Of a stretch of DNA of 63,890 nt, positions 63,709-63,890 are shown in pieces. The stretch covers positions 1 to 63,890 of the forward strand of contig JACQDB010000158.1 of assembly GCA_016201275.1 (NCBI GenBank), given 5' to 3'. The notes below the pieces were generated by a model that worked only from the letters and a program-made list of their open reading frames with translations, was not told where the DNA came from and did no database searches. Origin of the DNA: Acidobacteriota bacterium. Its GTDB lineage: Bacteria > Acidobacteriota > Blastocatellia > UBA7656. Each line of letters begins with the position of its first letter. Within the stretch, counting starts at the first letter, position 1. Both the position numbers and the translations under genes were made by a program.

Positions 63709-63890
63709 GGTTTGACCAGCCGTTTTCGTCGGTGCGCGTTCGCCGCCCTGCAAGGGCGCAATGCACTATAGCGGATTTCATTTGTCCGCGACCACGACCC
63801 CTGGTTGAGAGGCTTACTTTTACCCATATCTTGTGCGCTTGTGATTAACAATTGATCCGTTAGTCCGCGAAGCGGGCGATAGCATATAGC
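63709..63890. repeat. Right edge: second copy of the repeat at 46846
   Basis: Positions 63770-63813 match 46846-46889 at 41 of 44 positions, up to GGTTGAGAGGC; here the hairpin arm then stops. The rest of the edge has no supported gene. Confidence 0.75.

Noticed and set aside
63573-63851. 92-codon leftward frame at the right edge
   Set aside because: It lies inside the MITE-like element and repeats; its protein is repetitive without a family.

Overview
The window looks like an accessory-rich chromosomal segment of a moderately GC-rich, aerobic, Gram-negative, soil-type bacterium. The mix fits Acidobacteriota, probably a Blastocatellia-like lineage: a Pknb-type kinase fused to TPRs, DUF4388 and DUF2270 proteins, BACON repeats, secreted M28 and S9 peptidases, a ChrR-type cupin anti-sigma factor, tandem 7Fe ferredoxins and many palindromic intergenic repeats. 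This placement is inference from gene content; there is no rRNA or other phylogenetic marker in the window beyond ThrS, RarA and Nuo subunits.

Layout. 1-4.7 kb: the first codons of a leftward gene at the edge, an AlkD-like protein, a Uma2 nuclease, threonyl-tRNA synthetase without a TGS domain, and Sua5. 4.9-13.8 kb: leftward genes for a GT39-like membrane transferase, a GMC oxidoreductase, a DUF4388 protein, a zinc-ribbon membrane protein, a dienelactone hydrolase and an M28 peptidase. 14-21 kb: a DUF2270 protein, an aspartic protease with a damaged start, a large Ser/Thr kinase-TPR protein, a TPR protein that ends in an antitoxin-like tail, and a PIN toxin broken by two frameshifts, then STAS and SH3 proteins. 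21-27 kb: an S9 peptidase and a five-gene operon (VOC, a GGQ-less release-factor-like protein, rhodanese, zinc ribbon, MFS exporter).

27-36 kb: a tetraheme cytochrome whose frame is interrupted once by UGA at a site where a Cys would be expected and which is followed at once by a strong hairpin, so it is a candidate selenoprotein. It is followed by a permease, an NTF2-like protein, a dienelactone hydrolase, an acyl-CoA ligase, a NYN nuclease, a FecR protein and a zinc-ribbon/Tudor protein. 36-46.5 kb: a leftward complex I locus with only peripheral-arm subunits (a fused NuoBCD, NuoE, NuoF, NuoG, NuoI) plus two 7Fe ferredoxins. Two toxin-antitoxin pairs (YgiT-type/DUF4258 and HicAB) and a small membrane protein lie between nuo genes. 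47-53 kb: RarA, then a lipoprotein / MacB-type permease / ATPase / LolA-like set, probably for envelope transport. 53-63.9 kb: a CsgG-like protein, XdhC domain, myo-inositol oxygenase, a yeast-type cytosine deaminase, a 1218-residue BACON protein, the heptose-1-phosphate adenylyltransferase and an ECF sigma/ChrR anti-sigma pair.

Intergenic DNA carries several families of palindromes: a hairpin family with GAGAGGCGGTC, a MITE-like element in two copies with 11-13 bp terminal inverted repeats, palindromes built of TTAGTCC heptamers, and a five-copy repeat cluster at 52.97-53.50 kb that includes a 44-bp inverted repeat. The most interesting points are the UGA-containing cytochrome, the TPR-antitoxin fusion next to a decayed toxin, the toxin-antitoxin pairs inside the nuo locus, and the release-factor-like protein without GGQ. 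I saw no tRNA, rRNA or CRISPR array.
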